Assembly (NCBI RefSeq): GCF_048128805.1 | Contig: NC_136020.1 | Coordinates: 12,837,239 to 12,901,238 of the forward strand | Direction of reading: 5' to 3' | Source: Centroberyx gerrardi | Lineage: Eukaryota; Chordata; Actinopteri; Beryciformes; Berycidae | Length of the DNA: 64,000 bases | Shown: one piece after another, positions 12,149-23,746 of the stretch | Layout: every line of letters begins with the position of its first letter | Numbering within the stretch: the first letter of the stretch is position 1 | Position numbers and translations under genes: made by a program | The notes under the pieces: model-generated | Seen by the model: the letters and a program-made list of their open reading frames with translations, nothing else | Databases searched by the model: none | What the model was told of the DNA's origin: nothing

Positions 12149-12570
12149 CTTGGGTCTTCAGGCCCCGGGTGGTTTACACACACATTCTACCAGAGGTTTG
12201 GCTCCTGGGCCCTGTTTAGAGTCTCAGGATATATGCGCTGCAGCTAGCTGGTCCTTGCCTCTCACTTTTGCAAAGTTTTATAAGTTGGATGTCACTTCCC
12301 TGACTATTGCTCATGCTGTTCTGAGTGTTGGCTCTGAGGTGGAGCAGGGTGATCAGGCACCTGAGTGTTGGTGGTCAGATAAGCTTGTCTGGCAATACGA
12401 GAGTCTCCATATCCCATAGTGAAACATCAAATCGAATGCTATGAAAGAGAACTTTAGGTTACTTGCGTAACCCCAGTTCTCCGAGTAGCATGAGTGAGAT
12501 ATCTCACCAGACCGCCCTTCTTGCTGCTGGGGTGAAGTGAGAAGAGGGGTGCTTTGGTGTGAAGTGCCCA
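12149..12570 (+). mobile_element. DIRS-like tyrosine-recombinase retrotransposon remnant
   Basis: The frame reads SWSLPLTFAKFYKLDVTSLT then AHAVLSVGS, which I recognise as the C-terminal end of fish DIRS1-type tyrosine recombinases. Downstream is the characteristic non-coding end (gttacttgcgtaaccccagt, gtgagatatctcaccag). No complete recombinase or reverse transcriptase is present, so the copy is dead. Confidence 0.7.
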
Positions 12571-12619
12571 TAGAAATGATCAAACATGTGATGAGGATCC
12601 ATCATTGAAGACCTGTGTG

Positions 12620-12963
12620 TAATCTCAATCTGTCAAGATCTTATTGCACAATGCTGCCGCATCCCAACACCAACTACCCTTGGACTTGCCATTTTGATTC
12701 ATCATGAGTTTGGTAGCAAGACACTCATCAATGAACTAAATTCAATGGGCCACTGTGTGTCCTATGATGAGGTTAGGGATTTCGATATCATTATTTCAAT
12801 TGTAGGAGCAACCCCCTCTGTTTCCAAGACCAAGACGAAATGCAGTCACATTCCTAAAGTGGCACAGAGGCCGCCTGTCGTGACAAATACGCACCCCTCC
12901 CCCGGAGAGACCACATCCGCACCTGGGCAAAGCGCCGGTTACAACAACCTCACGTCACGCTAA
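12620..12963 (+). pseudogene. repeat-derived coding remnant of unknown type
   Basis: The frame reads TPTTLGLAILIHHEFGSKTL then INELNSMGHCVSYDEVRDF. This resembles a coding fragment I have seen attached to fish mobile elements, but I cannot name the family. It is short and bounded by the DIRS remnant upstream and non-coding DNA downstream. It is probably a decayed transposon gene. Confidence 0.4.
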
Positions 12964-14880
12964 ATACGTAAGGTCTCATAAAACCAACTGACCCTGCGTT
13001 CACCCCAGAAGGGCCAGGGACATTTCTTTGTTTACAGCTCTGCTGACCAGTCCTTGACTCAAGAACCTTTTCATCTACTGATCAACTGATGGCTGATAAG
13101 TGATCAGCCAGACCAGCATGACTAACGAACAATTGGTCACCAGACAATCACCACTGGCAATAACCAACTGCCATAAAACAGGTGACTCCGACATGCACCC
13201 TCTGCGGGACCCTCCTCAAATCTGCCACCAGAAATGTACTATGACTGAGTGTACAGTTTTGATGAGAATAATAAGGAATCATGGGATTTGAAATATGTAA
13301 CCACCCGGACCGAAAGTGCATTGGTCACGGTGATAAGTAGGTGGGGAAAACACCCCCACGGCACCACTGCCGAGTCTGATTGGCTGAACGCCGTCCGAAG
13401 GCAGGGACACAATATTCCTTGTACGATCATTGAGTTTGCTTGTTTCAAGTTCGCTTGATCAAGAGTTTCTCCACTCACCCGGTCCAGTCCATCCAACTTG
13501 ACTCCAGAAGACTCTCTCACCATGCAAGTCTAGCAACATCGGGCCGCAGCAGACTCCAGGACACAAGCAAGTATCACAGCCATCCATTCACTTTACTTAA
13601 TCTCCTGGTGCATTGTAGAGGTCCGTTTATCAATTGGCATAGCCTCCAAAGTCCAGTTATTTGAACTACACTCAACTTTCTGTTTCTCAGGGAACGATCA
13701 CTAGGCCTGATCATCTCAGTCTATTAATAATCTGATGTCATTTTCATTCTATAACTCTCTCAATGTTATACTGCTTTGTTGACTTTTTCCCTTGCCCTCC
13801 TGACTGTTGTGTTTGCCCCTTTTTGTGTTTCCTGTAGTGTTGTTTAGTTGTAGTTGTAGATATAACGGTAGAAATAAATGTGTTTGAGACTAAAAGTAGC
13901 TTGTTCTGTGTTTGCTTGCTCACAATATCAATCACTAAACCAGAAAAGATCTGTGCTGCCCTTTTATAAATAAACATTCTGTAGTAGTAATAATAATAAT
14001 CATAACAATAATAGTTATAAGTATAATAACAACTTAACCTCTTGTGTTTGGCCAACCGAGAGGGCTTTTCCCTTGTGTTATTATCTGTCCCTGTATAGAA
14101 ATTGGTTCGCTGGATGAATAATTGTCTATTTGGGATATGTCTAATAACTCTTATAATTTCCCTTATAAAATAATATAATCTTTGAGCTCTGATTTCATAC
14201 ACAACAAAGGTACTCACTGATCAAACTACTTCAATTGCAGATTCATGTTTGCATTAGACATGTATTCCATACCATAAATGTGTTAATATTTATTTTCTGC
14301 AACAATGCTGTTGTTGCTTTTCTGTCTTCCCAACCAATATAATGAATGGCACAGACTACAGCCGATTAGGACACCTCAGTTTTCACTAACAATGCATGCT
14401 ACAATTACACAAGTGGTATTGCCAGATTCAGTACAACCACACCTATCCAACAAGCCCTGATTTGTCTTTCTATGATAACTTATGGAAGAGATGTTAAAAA
14501 CGCAATTTTTTTCTGTCTTCGCCTACTTTAAGTCTGTTTATGAATCTATATATCCAACATACATCGAGTTGTTCACATCTACTTTGTTTTGTCTGTGGAG
14601 ATACAAGTATGGCAAGTTTGAGAGCTCTCTTACCTTCTGATTTGAATCTACATGAGTTTATGTGCAACCAGTCCCATACGGATTGGCTTTGTTTTGCACC
14701 TTCTTTTGTTGGTGGGGTGTATCAAAATGTGGACCAATTTAACCATTTTTGCAGTAAAACATTTTTATACAAGAATCTATTTCATTTATGGGAGACCCTA
14801 GGGATGCTAAAAAACATTGTTGTGTTTTGTTGTACCTCCGGTAAGGGTATCTAAAAATTTTAGGGTCCCTCCTGCTAGCC

Positions 14881-15994
14881 TATTTCTCAAAGCAGCACTT
14901 AGAGCGGGAGCGTGTACATGTTAGTTAAGTGCATCTTAAAGCCGCTGTGACACTGTCAATATGAAAGGTGCTGAAGTGTTTGTTGACTTGGTTTCATAAT
15001 AACGGATGAATTAAGTTATGTGATATTGTACAAATACATCAAAGAGGCTACTAAACAAAAATGAAATACACAACAGAAACAATTATATATGCTTTGAATC
15101 GCCACAGAGACATTATTTAAATTGTCTGGAGAACAGCCAACTGTTATCTCATTTAATGCAATAGGCATACAGTATGTCCGTGGGTTTAATGTTAATGTCT
15201 GCTTTTGTCTTCTCTTTTGCTCCAGCTAGGCTACTTGCCCTGAAAATGAATAACTGGACTCAGATTTAGGAGTGATGATTCATAGCAAGTCATTTTTGCT
15301 CTCTGATCAAATTACACTGTTAATGTGTTAGAATATTGCAATCCGGTTGACATCACAGCAGTTGCACAATAGCCTACGTGACAGATTTCATTATGTGTCA
15401 GCAAGTTGTTGAACATTTCTTTTGAACATGTTGGCACAATTGCCGATGCCACACATTTTGTATTTTGTCTCCTCTTTCACGGTTATCTCAGTGTTCCCCT
15501 CTCCTGGAGCACACCACTCTATTTCACCACACCCATCCATTTTATACAGAGATCATTTGTGGGAAAAATATAGGTCTAATAAAGAAATAAGGTATATAAG
15601 ATGAAAATAAATTAGATAACAGTAAATAATATAAAAGAAACAGCCTAATAAACCTTAAACTCTCAAGTTAAAAAGTTGCAGTGAGTCCTGTGGGTGAGAC
15701 GGTGGAGAGTTTTTCCCACGGTGCAGACCAGCAACATCGAACTCCATCCGGTCTCCCGGTGTGAAAAAAAAGTGAACCTTAACATTCCAGTCAGTAATGG
15801 GGATTTGCAGACAGTAGCTCGTCTTCGCTGCCCTATAAACTTTAACGGTAGGTGAAGTCATCTCGTGGTAACGTTAGTGGAATTAGGTAATTTAACCCTG
15901 TCGCAGTGCTTCAGTGCATAGAATTGAACACACACACCGTGGGTCTGTACAGGATCTGTGCTTGATCGTTATCTACAATCATTTTAAAGAGCGT
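14881..15994. other. non-coding stretch with one unplaced small frame
   Basis: Apart from the minus-strand reading frame at 15655-15861, listed separately, I recognise no gene, RNA or repeat here. Composition is AT-rich with no obvious tandem structure. Confidence 0.3.
15655..15861 (-). CDS. unidentified small reading frame, 68 aa
   Basis: The frame starts MTSPTVKVYRAAKTSYCLQI and includes TDWNVKVHFFFTPGDRME before a stop at 15655. The residue mix looks protein-like rather than low-complexity, and the start is in a locally GC-richer patch with a palindromic taacgtta upstream. No domain was recognised. It could be a first exon of an unknown gene, a retrocopy scrap or chance. Confidence 0.2.
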   Translation of the reverse strand: MTSPTVKVYRAAKTSYCLQIPITDWNVKVHFFFTPGDRMEFDVAGLHRGKNSPPSHPQDSLQLFNLRV

Positions 15995-15996
15995 AT

Positions 15997-16085
15997 TAAA
16001 GGAATAGTACACTCAAAAATGAAAATTCAGTCATTATCTACTCACCCTCATGCCAGTTGAAACTCTGATGAAGTTTGTCCATAAA
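15997..16085 (+). repeat. end fragment of an aggaatagtncaccca-type MITE
   Basis: The sequence aaaggaatagtacactcaaa followed by ctcaccctcatgcc is one end of the inverted-repeat element seen complete at 23747-24356. The other end was not found nearby. Confidence 0.6.
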
Positions 16086-16614
16086 TCAAAACCTTTCATC
16101 AGACTCAAACTCAGTAAATCCTGTACACTCACACAGGGTTCTACAGTGCGAACAAAATGCTCGCATTTGCTCCTACCTTTTTAAAAATGCGTATGAGAGG
16201 TTGAATTTAGGGACACTGGTGCAAACTAGGGATTCAGCAATTAACCAATGTCACTATTAGCTGCATTTCTAACCGCAAGCATTTTAGAAGCTGCGTTATC
16301 TCCGACTGCGATTCTGTGCTCTTGAATGCAGCCTCACGTTCGCACGAGACTGCGCCTGTCAAAACTTCTCAGAGATCGATTCACTGTTTATGTTTGTGTG
16401 GAGGTCTTCATAAGATGGATACTATGATCATCTTAGCCTGGAGATGCTTTTGGGAAACGAGGCCCTGGTCTGAATGGGCTGTCGTGGGCGGTTCTACAAG
16501 ATTCAACCAATCGGATCATGATTTTGACAGATTTAATTATTTCATAGTGCACACCCAAATAAATAAATATATTTTTTAAATATGCATGCGTAAATGTAAT
16601 CATTTAATTATATA

Positions 16615-16865
16615 TTTATCTAGAAATTGTGCTCAGCAGACCACAGACCTCTGCGATGTCTGACAACCACCTTTTGGTGATATGCCACGCCCAACACCAC
16701 GCCCCCTTTTGGCCAATCGACAAGAAAAGTTAAGCAATTCTTCCTTGGCCCATAACCAACCTTCATACCAAGTTTTGTGCCAATCCGTGCCCACCTTTTT
16801 GAGATATCCTGCGAACAGACGGACGGACGGACGGACAAACACACAGACGTGGGTGAAAGGAGGTA
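16615..16865 (-). repeat. dispersed fish repeat with ggac/gtcc tetranucleotide tail
   Basis: Contains gccacgcccaacaccacgcc, a ccaagttttgtgccaatccg segment and gacggacggacggac. This arrangement recurs in related form at 22080-23170, 25060-26400 and 30790-31170. No coding potential. Confidence 0.5.
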
Positions 16866-17119
16866 ATGATATATATTTATTTATGTTGACATTGTGAATG
16901 AGATATTGGAATTGACACAATGAGATTTCATTCAATTTTTGTCCGAAATAATCCCACCACAATAACAATATGAAATTGAATGTTCACATTTGCAATTTCG
17001 CACATACACACGCACACACACACACAGATAGTTTAAACAACCCATCTGTCATACATCCATATATCATTGTAGAAATACAGTATGATGAAGTGCTTGAGTG
17101 CCAGTTCTGTTCTGTCCTG

Positions 17120-19142
17120 ATCTAGACAGAACTGTGATCAACCACCTGTGACCTCCAGTCACAAAAGTCATTGATAGGGTCTCCGGTAGTATTGCAGGTA
17201 TCCTAGTAACCACAACTGCCTTGTAACTGGACACACTGCAACATGTCGGCAGAAAAGGAGCTCTGTATCGACTGATCATGTGTTAAGGATCAGGTTCTGC
17301 CAGGTTTCACACATACAGTACCTCTCGGTGTTGCCTCACTTTATTTTGTTTATCTGAAGATGAAACATCAGTGACATTTTGCCTTGAAATGGAGCTTTGT
17401 TGTTCATCTGGGCTGTGCGAGTCTGACTCCATTACATGGACTCTACTGGAATTTTAACTTGTTTTAACCTGACAGGTGGGTGACCGGACAATAAAAACAT
17501 GATGGGCTACATGGTAAAATGTATTCACAACAATTTTCTATACAATTCAATGGTAAGAAGACTCTATGGATCGGTCGCTCGCTCGCTCGCTCTGTTCACC
17601 ACTTTATGGGTCACGTGCGTGAAAGTGTGCCGCAGGGAGTTAGACTGCAGACTCTCAATCGGGAGACCTGAGTTTGATTCCCAGCAGGAACGAACATTCA
17701 GTGTTGCGGGGCTGTTAGACTCTTAGTCTTGTTTTTAACAGAGTGGGCAGTCCACTCCACTGTGTCCTTTTTTAAATTGTTACTGATAGAGTAGGAAGAT
17801 ACTCTGTACTGTATACTATGTAAGATACTCAAACAAAAATATGCTGGTGACTTGAGGTCAACGTCCATGCAGACCTAAAAAAACCTGTGTGTAAACCTGA
17901 TGGTTTACAACACAGGTGGGCAAGCTTTTTTGCCATGGGATTTGCTTTTTCCCTGACTACCAGCAACAGTGAAAAGCATGGCTGTTCATAACCAGAATTA
18001 TGCAAGCATGGAATCCATAGATAATGTTAAAGTCATATAAAGATTACATTCTGGCCAACTGGGGAGACAAATTGGTGCAAAATGCAAATTGATATTTGTA
18101 CTTTTACAAGACTAGATCCATGCACCATGAGACCCGTTTCAGAGGAACTGTCCATCTTTCTCCAGGATTTAATTTCTTTCCAAGATAGAAAAGCAAAGAT
18201 AAAGAAAACGACTAGGAGCATATAGTGTGGAGGTAGAGCATGAGCTGGAATTCAAACCCCTAGAAGCAGGACATGGATGACCAAAGGTGCGTCCTGCCAC
18301 GTCAAAACCTAGGCTTGTCCCTCAAGCTGCTGCTGCTGCTGGGGAATGTGCTGGAGAACCAAAGTTTAATCCCACCGCTACGCTGTCCAAAAATGACACC
18401 ACTTGGTGGGTTTCCCAACTGCACATCCCAAGCAGGGTCACCTTTCTTTTTCAAGCTCCCTCTCCCTGCACCCCTGGGACCCATGCAGCATTACCAGGTG
18501 AGCTGAGAATTGTTTTAAGATAATGAAATACAGTTTTGGGGTAAATACATCCATACAGTGGTACCATGCGCTTTAGTAGCAAGTGCCTCTGAAAATGGGC
18601 TGAGCTAAACATGTAGAATATTTTCAATTATTTTGACAGATCTTTACTCTATATGTTGCTAAACTTTTGAATTCAGGATGACATTCATACCTGTGGAAAA
18701 TGTTACTATAGAGTCCTACAAAATGAATTGTTTTCTGAGTGGGAAAATATGTGTATTATAGACAGAGTCGGGTATAAGGTACAAAAGTGTGATAAAAATA
18801 ATACTGTTAGTCATAGTTGTAGTCATTGCCCTTCTACTGAACATTGCTTGAAAGAGTTTCCCATGTATTAGCTTTACACAAACACACACATTAACTTAAG
18901 CATGAATAAAAACAAATAGTATTACTTTTTCCAACAACTAATATCAAAATGTTTTCCCCTAGCTGTCATTGGCTGTTGGAGAGGGTCCATTGCCCCATTG
19001 GATGGTGTTGAGGCATCAGACTGGCAGTCTAGTCGGCCTGGCTCTGGCAGAGGATTGTGGGATATACCGTCTTAAAGTGTTTGTTACCAGCCGGCGGTGT
19101 AGAAGTGCTGCCTACTGTCATCTGCACATCCTAACTGGAACA
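17120..19142 (+). repeat. right arm of the large inverted duplication
   Basis: Inverted copy of 9880-11471. It is longer than the left arm because of internal insertions: an extra block at 17120-17170, the ctcgctcgctcgctctg and tRNA-like segment near 17570-17700, and extra intron sequence at 18530-18960. It carries the start exon and second exon of a dystroglycan-like copy on the plus strand. Confidence 0.85.
17625..17690 (+). repeat. tRNA-like insertion in the right arm
   Basis: The segment ttagactgcagactctcaat followed by gagtttgattcccagc resembles the D-arm to T-arm part of a tRNA with a B box. It is absent from the left arm, so it arrived after the duplication. No complete cloverleaf could be folded by eye. 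Confidence 0.35.
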
Positions 19143-19256
19143 GTGAGTGTTGGGATCAGGCGTTCTTAAGAGACACCCAGAGGGCTTCAGCTCAAAATTC
19201 CCCAAGTAACGTGGCTGTCTTGTTTTGTGCTTTGTCTCTTTCAGATCAGGCAATAG
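18273..19256 (+). pseudogene. second copy of the dystroglycan-like N-terminal exons (truncated minigene or pseudogene)
   Basis: The exon at 18273-18497 opens with an ATG, a hydrophobic leader (LSLKLLLLLGNVL) and the start of the cadherin-like domain, all in one frame. The donor is cag|gtgagc. The exon at 18963-19142 continues the domain (GEGPLPHWMVLRHQTGSL, GIYRLKVFVTS). A donor aca|gtgagt and an acceptor tctctttcag (exon from 19245) follow, and the frame then ends after three codons (ATC AGG CAA TAG). The product would be a 138-aa leader plus one cadherin-like domain. AATAAA occurs at about 19448. None of the downstream dystroglycan-like exons lie on this strand. Unlike the minus-strand gene, its leader frame is intact. 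It may be dead, or it may make a small secreted domain. Confidence 0.65.
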
Positions 19257-19310
19257 ATGAGGAGAGCTTCTTACTCTTACATGAGAGAACCATTGTCAGC
19301 CTCATCCCTA

Positions 19311-20953
19311 AAACTGGCTAAAGTCCATAAAACAACATGCAGGACTAGTGAGTAGTAGCAAATTATGATTGCAGGTGTGGAGTGTGTGGACACTTTTTAA
19401 AAAAAAAAGAAAGAAAGAAAAATTACAATTACAAAGTCTTCAGTTGAATAAACTATATATTTTTACATAATATTCTCTTGTTTGTGTTTATTATATGTTA
19501 GCTAAACTAACATTTTGTGGGTGTCACTGTAAGGGACATTGAAATATAAGAATAACCCAGTCATGTGATTATATTTAGCCCCTAATATAGTTAATATAAA
19601 CCAGCATCTGGTTTAAATGCCCAACACAACTGTCCTATATTAAAACTGTTCTATTCAGTCTGTCCTGAACTCTAATAATCTGACCCCAGAAACTCAACAG
19701 TCTCTTACACTGCTTTTCCCCCTCCCTGGCCTACACTATCAACCTCTAAATTATTTCTAACCGCATCATATATCTTATTTCTGTGTGTTCCTCACCCTAA
19801 CTCTCCAAGCAACCTATAGCTATCCCTGCAGTTAGGCTCAATGGAAAAACAACTTAAGTTTAAACCCATACACGTAAGTTGAGAACAGTGTCGTGTGATT
19901 AACTGTGTGCTTCCTCCCCATCCTTTCTTGTTGGTCTTCACCCTGCCGTCAGTCTATCGGCTTTAGCTTCATGGAAGTTCATTTTTTCTGCAGGTGTAAA
20001 CAGAGCAGACGGTGTCATAAGCCATGTGCATGGCAAATGTGTTCTTCAGCTGGTTTAAGTTTTTTTCAGTCGGAAGGAACACTCCCAGGAGAATGGCATG
20101 TTAAAGATCATGTCAGATCATGTTTGTCATGATCTCCTTGTCAACGTATGTTCCCGAAGTAGCCTGTCCAAGTCTGCTTATTTTCTTCAGTGGAAAGGAT
20201 CCAGACACAGACTTGGATCCTTCTCCGCCTTTCCAACGGCCACTCAGGTAATCAACAATACAGGATTTTAATACCGTTTAATGGAGAAACTGTAGGCCTA
20301 TGACATTCCCATCTTTCTTATATCCTATTGTGAAAGAAAAGTAAGAATATCATGTACCAGGGTTATTACAGTTTTGGATTTATTATTGTTTTTTATTTTT
20401 ATATACTTTTTTTTTTTTTCAATTTCAGTTTAGTTTTTGTTAGTTTTCAGTATGGGTTTGGTAGTTTTAGTTTAGTTTTTCCTTTTTATAAATGTTTATT
20501 TTTAGTTTTAGTATTTTTATGGGTGGTATTTTAAAGGTATAATGATGATAGTTCAAGTCAAAGTAAAATTTTATTTATATAGCACAATTCATACCGGGGC
20601 AGTTCAAAGTGCTTTACAAGCAAGACACAGGGAGTTAATAATTAAAAGCATGTAAATACACAGATATGTATACATATAATCATGTGCATAAAAACAGGCA
20701 TGCATAATAAGAATAGAATAGATATTGTATAATACAATCCTATTTTAATCCTGTTTATTTACATTAATTTTTCAATACATCCTCAACTTAAAGTTAGGAC
20801 CACTTGGTGTCATGCTTGTAGAAGTGAGGAGGAGAGAATAAGAGAAGATGACAAGCCTGACAAAGAACAGCATGTGAAAAAGGGCAATAGCAAGAACACT
20901 TCAAATGGACACAACAGTCTGTAAAACATACGGATAGGCACGAATATACAAGT
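19311..20953. other. intergenic DNA with minor repeat pieces
   Basis: Mostly unrecognised AT-rich sequence. The strip at about 20565-20640 (attttatttatatagcacaa, then gtgctttacaa) matches the 3' end of a common fish interspersed repeat. The T-rich 20365-20530 with repeated gttttagtttag units looks like another degraded repeat. An exon-like patch near 20190-20248 (acceptor-like ttcttcag, donor-like cag|gtaatc) has no supported partner. Confidence 0.35.
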
Positions 20954-21300
20954 AGGGGAGACCGGGGATGGTTGTAACATGGGGTTAATTGTAACAGCAA
21001 AACTTCCACCAATCAGGGATAAAATGTGAAGCATTCCATCCATGCTAATCTCAAACCACCGTTCTACAACAGCTAGAAATATCATGGCTGACAGGGGTGG
21101 GGATAGTTGTAACACTGTTGAAAAAAGTGTTACTGTGACTCATTTATTAAACAGTTATGTGATGGAACACCACATTTCAAGTCAATTAAGTTTAATTAAC
21201 TGAGATTAACTCAGTTAATTTTGTTAAGACAACCCATACATGCATGCACAGTTAAGAGATGTTAAAATGGTTCAGTTCAAAAGGATCAGTGTAGTCAAAG

Positions 21301-21331
<31 letters not shown>

Positions 21332-21650
21332 GACCGACAGTCATGTTGTTCTTTAATGTAATGCATTCTTCTTTAGAGCTGTTCTAATGCAAATTGCATA
21401 GTGTGGGCTCAATTTTTGCTTCTTTCCTCTTGTTGTTCTTGTTGTATTGGGGTAGGTTGTAACAATAGAACTCCTTGTATTTGACATCAATTCATGAAGT
21501 CTGTGATATTATAATAGAGGTTAAAGTGATTGTTATTTGTAGCAGACAAATGTGGGCACTTTGTGTCAAAATTTGCGAGATCTAACACCAAAGCTCTTGG
21601 AGTTATAAGGACTGAGACAAAATGTGTTACAATCATCCCCGGTCTCCCCT
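20954..21650. mobile_element. 697-bp non-autonomous element with aggggagaccgggga inverted ends
   Basis: Left end aggggagaccggggatggtt and right end (reverse complement) aggggagaccggggatgatt form a 26-bp inverted repeat with one mismatch. Internal copies of ggggat(a)gttgtaaca occur near 21100 and 21455, so the termini appear amplified inside. It contains an AC microsatellite at about 21301-21330. No coding capacity, and no certain target duplication. Confidence 0.7.
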
Positions 21651-22049
21651 GCCCGTAAATGCAAGCTGGAAGTTGGGGCGGGGCTACATGTTAGGCCCAC
21701 CTCCTTCTTGTGGTTTCAAGGCTAGACTACACACTGCCACCCTCTGGTAGAATTACCTTACATCTCACACAGATCTCTGGACTTTCTTTGTAGACCAGTC
21801 ATTAAAAAGTTTGCAAGTAACATTTAAAAAATTAGACTTTAGTTAAATAAGAACCAAATTACTCATATTTTAGAATTTCTATATCTATGGTAAATATGTT
21901 GTGGTCAACTCTATGGTCAACATGTATTGAGAAGCTCCACTTCTGTTGATACTGTAACAAAAACCTCATAACAAATGATATCTTTTTACCATATTTTGTG
22001 GAACACAGTAATTGCAAAAAAAATATGTGAGCAATGCTGCCTCTATGAG

Positions 22050-22079
<30 letters not shown>

Positions 22080-22080
<1 letters not shown>

Positions 22081-23170
22081 TAAAAAATGAATATATTAAA
22101 CTGCTTATCACATGCAGCAAAAAACTCGCCCAAGGTCAAACAGCCCAAAAATTGTAATGATATCTTGAAAACTGAGCGTACGGTAGATTGAAATGTGTAG
22201 CTGCAAATGTTTGATAAATTGACAATGTGATGTTCAAGATAGTGTGAAGAATCTTTTATCAAACTAAAGACAAATGATGTCTGTACTCTCATGGTGATGT
22301 CTGTAAAGCCATGTGTAAATTGAATAATGTGGGGCACTAATACAGTTATAATATTCTTTCTGAGGCTTTCAACATAGGTAAGACTGTTGCCTATGACCAA
22401 TCGCTTGTCTTTAGAGCACAAAATTATGAGTTCAAGTCCCTGATGTGCTGTGATCATTTTGAAGTTTCATGGAAAGTAAATCAACACTAAATCACATTGT
22501 GCAGACAAGTCTCTGAACTCAAAGCAGGTGTTTGGCATCATCTGTCAATGGCAAAATACCTGATTTGGCATCACTGATTAGGATATGGCCAGATGTTTCA
22601 ACCCATAGAGAGCAGTGCAGCAGCAGTTTTCTGTTCCATGTGATTTAGTATTGATTTATTTGTTCATGAAGGGCACTATAAAATTGTATGTGGTTAAGTG
22701 GTTAGCACGGTCAGTCATAGGCTGCAGTATCACAATACTTGTCCCTTTAGTTAGTTTCTCCTCAGTTAAATCTCAAGGAGTTTGGCTCAGTAGGTAAGGC
22801 ATCCTTTCGTGTGGAAGATTGTGGGTTCAAGTCCAGGCTTGTCTAGTCTGAAGTCATCGACTTTGTATTTTCCAGAATGTTTGGTCATTGTGAATAACTT
22901 GAGCAATGTGCGATAAAGAATATGGTTGCAATGACATGATGAACTTGACCAAAGTCACAGACTAACACAAAATTAGCCATAACTAATTGACTGCGTGTCC
23001 AATCTCCACAAAACTTGTATGACAAGTTGTGTCATACAAGTACATACATGTAGACAAAACAACCATGTGTTTTGTCTGTCTGTCTGTCTTTTCAAATTGT
23101 GCTTGGACCCCTCAATCGCCGCTTGCGGCTATATTTTTAATTATTTTTTCCCCTCTGTCAAATAATTAAG
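22080..23170 (-). repeat. copy of a gccgcaagcggcgattgagg repeat family
   Basis: Read on the minus strand it begins with tatagccgcaagcggcgatt followed by gaggggtccaagcac and a gacagacagacagac run. Blocks resembling catggctttacagacatcac at 22290-22320 recur at 25555-25585 in the other orientation. It includes tRNA-like stretches with B-box text (gagttcaagtccctgat, 22430-22446). Confidence 0.5.
22774..22845 (+). repeat. tRNA-like sequence
   Basis: tttggctcagtaggtaaggc (A box) and gtgggttcaagtcc (B box, 22821-22834) are correctly spaced for a tRNA gene. The acceptor stem does not pair, so this is a tRNA-derived repeat or pseudogene and not a working tRNA. Confidence 0.5.
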
Positions 23171-23746
23171 TAAGTATATTGTGCCACAAAATGTGGTAAA
23201 AAGATGTAATGTGTTATGAGGTTTCTGTTACAGTATCAACAGAAGTGGAGCTTCTCAATACATGTTCCATTTACTTCAAATGGAATTAACATATTGACAA
23301 TAGATATAGAAATAGTAAGATACGAGTAATCTGATTCTTATTTAACTAAAGGCTAATTTTTTAAAGTCCAGAGATCTGTGTGAGATTTAATGGTAAGATT
23401 CTACCAGAGGGTGACTGTTTCTAGTCTTGAAAGCACAAGAAGAAGGGGGCTGAGGTACATGTGTAGCTCCGCCCAACTTGTAGCCCCGCCCCAACTTCCA
23501 GCTTGCATTGAGGGGGTACTCCAAATATAATAAACAGTCCCAATAATCGGGACTCTGGTGTTTTCTCCCAAGTATTTTCAATGTGAATTGTTCAATGGCA
23601 TTGGCAACACTGGCACCTCCTCCGAGAGCAAGACGTGTTCATGGAGTCTGAACAGGTCAGTCTACAGGATAGCGGACAAGGGGCTGGAGTGGAGCGCATA
23701 TCGTTTAAAAAAGGTTTGTATCTCAACTCACTTAAATTTTCTACCT

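Larger units (their letters stand above)
11563..14880. mobile_element. degenerate DNA element with about 180-bp terminal inverted repeats, invaded by other elements
   Basis: The left end (caggagggaccctaaaattt) and the right end (ttttagggtccctcctgc) are inverted copies. Inverted similarity continues inward through acctccgg...gtacaacaaaacacaa and ccacattttgatacacccca for about 180 bp. The flanks are similar (tagtctaa against tagcctat), perhaps a decayed 8-bp target duplication. The interior holds a LINE tail, a DIRS recombinase remnant, a repeat-derived coding scrap and about 1.5 kb of AT-rich DNA (13250-14650) where I see nothing recognisable. Confidence 0.6.
21655..23515. repeat. inverted repeat of about 340-bp arms around a dispersed-repeat core
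   Basis: 21655-21995 and 23170-23515 are inverted relatives. They share gcccc(a/g)cttccagcttgc-type sequence, a tctgtgtgaga stretch, cagagggtgac, aagctccacttctgttgata (21933-21952) and taccatattttgtgg. The core, 22080-23170, belongs to the gccgcaagcggcgattgagg family. It is either a composite element or an insertion into a palindrome. Confidence 0.6.

Noticed and set aside
13744..14217. 157-codon minus-strand frame with Tyr runs
   Set aside because: The run comes from a TAATAATAA-type simple repeat. The rest has no protein-like pattern.
20190..20248. Isolated exon between ttcttcag and cag|gtaatc
   Set aside because: No compatible neighbouring exon or recognisable protein. Likely chance splice-like signals.
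22774..22845. Functional tRNA gene
   Set aside because: A and B boxes are present but the acceptor and anticodon stems do not pair by eye, so it is listed only as tRNA-like.
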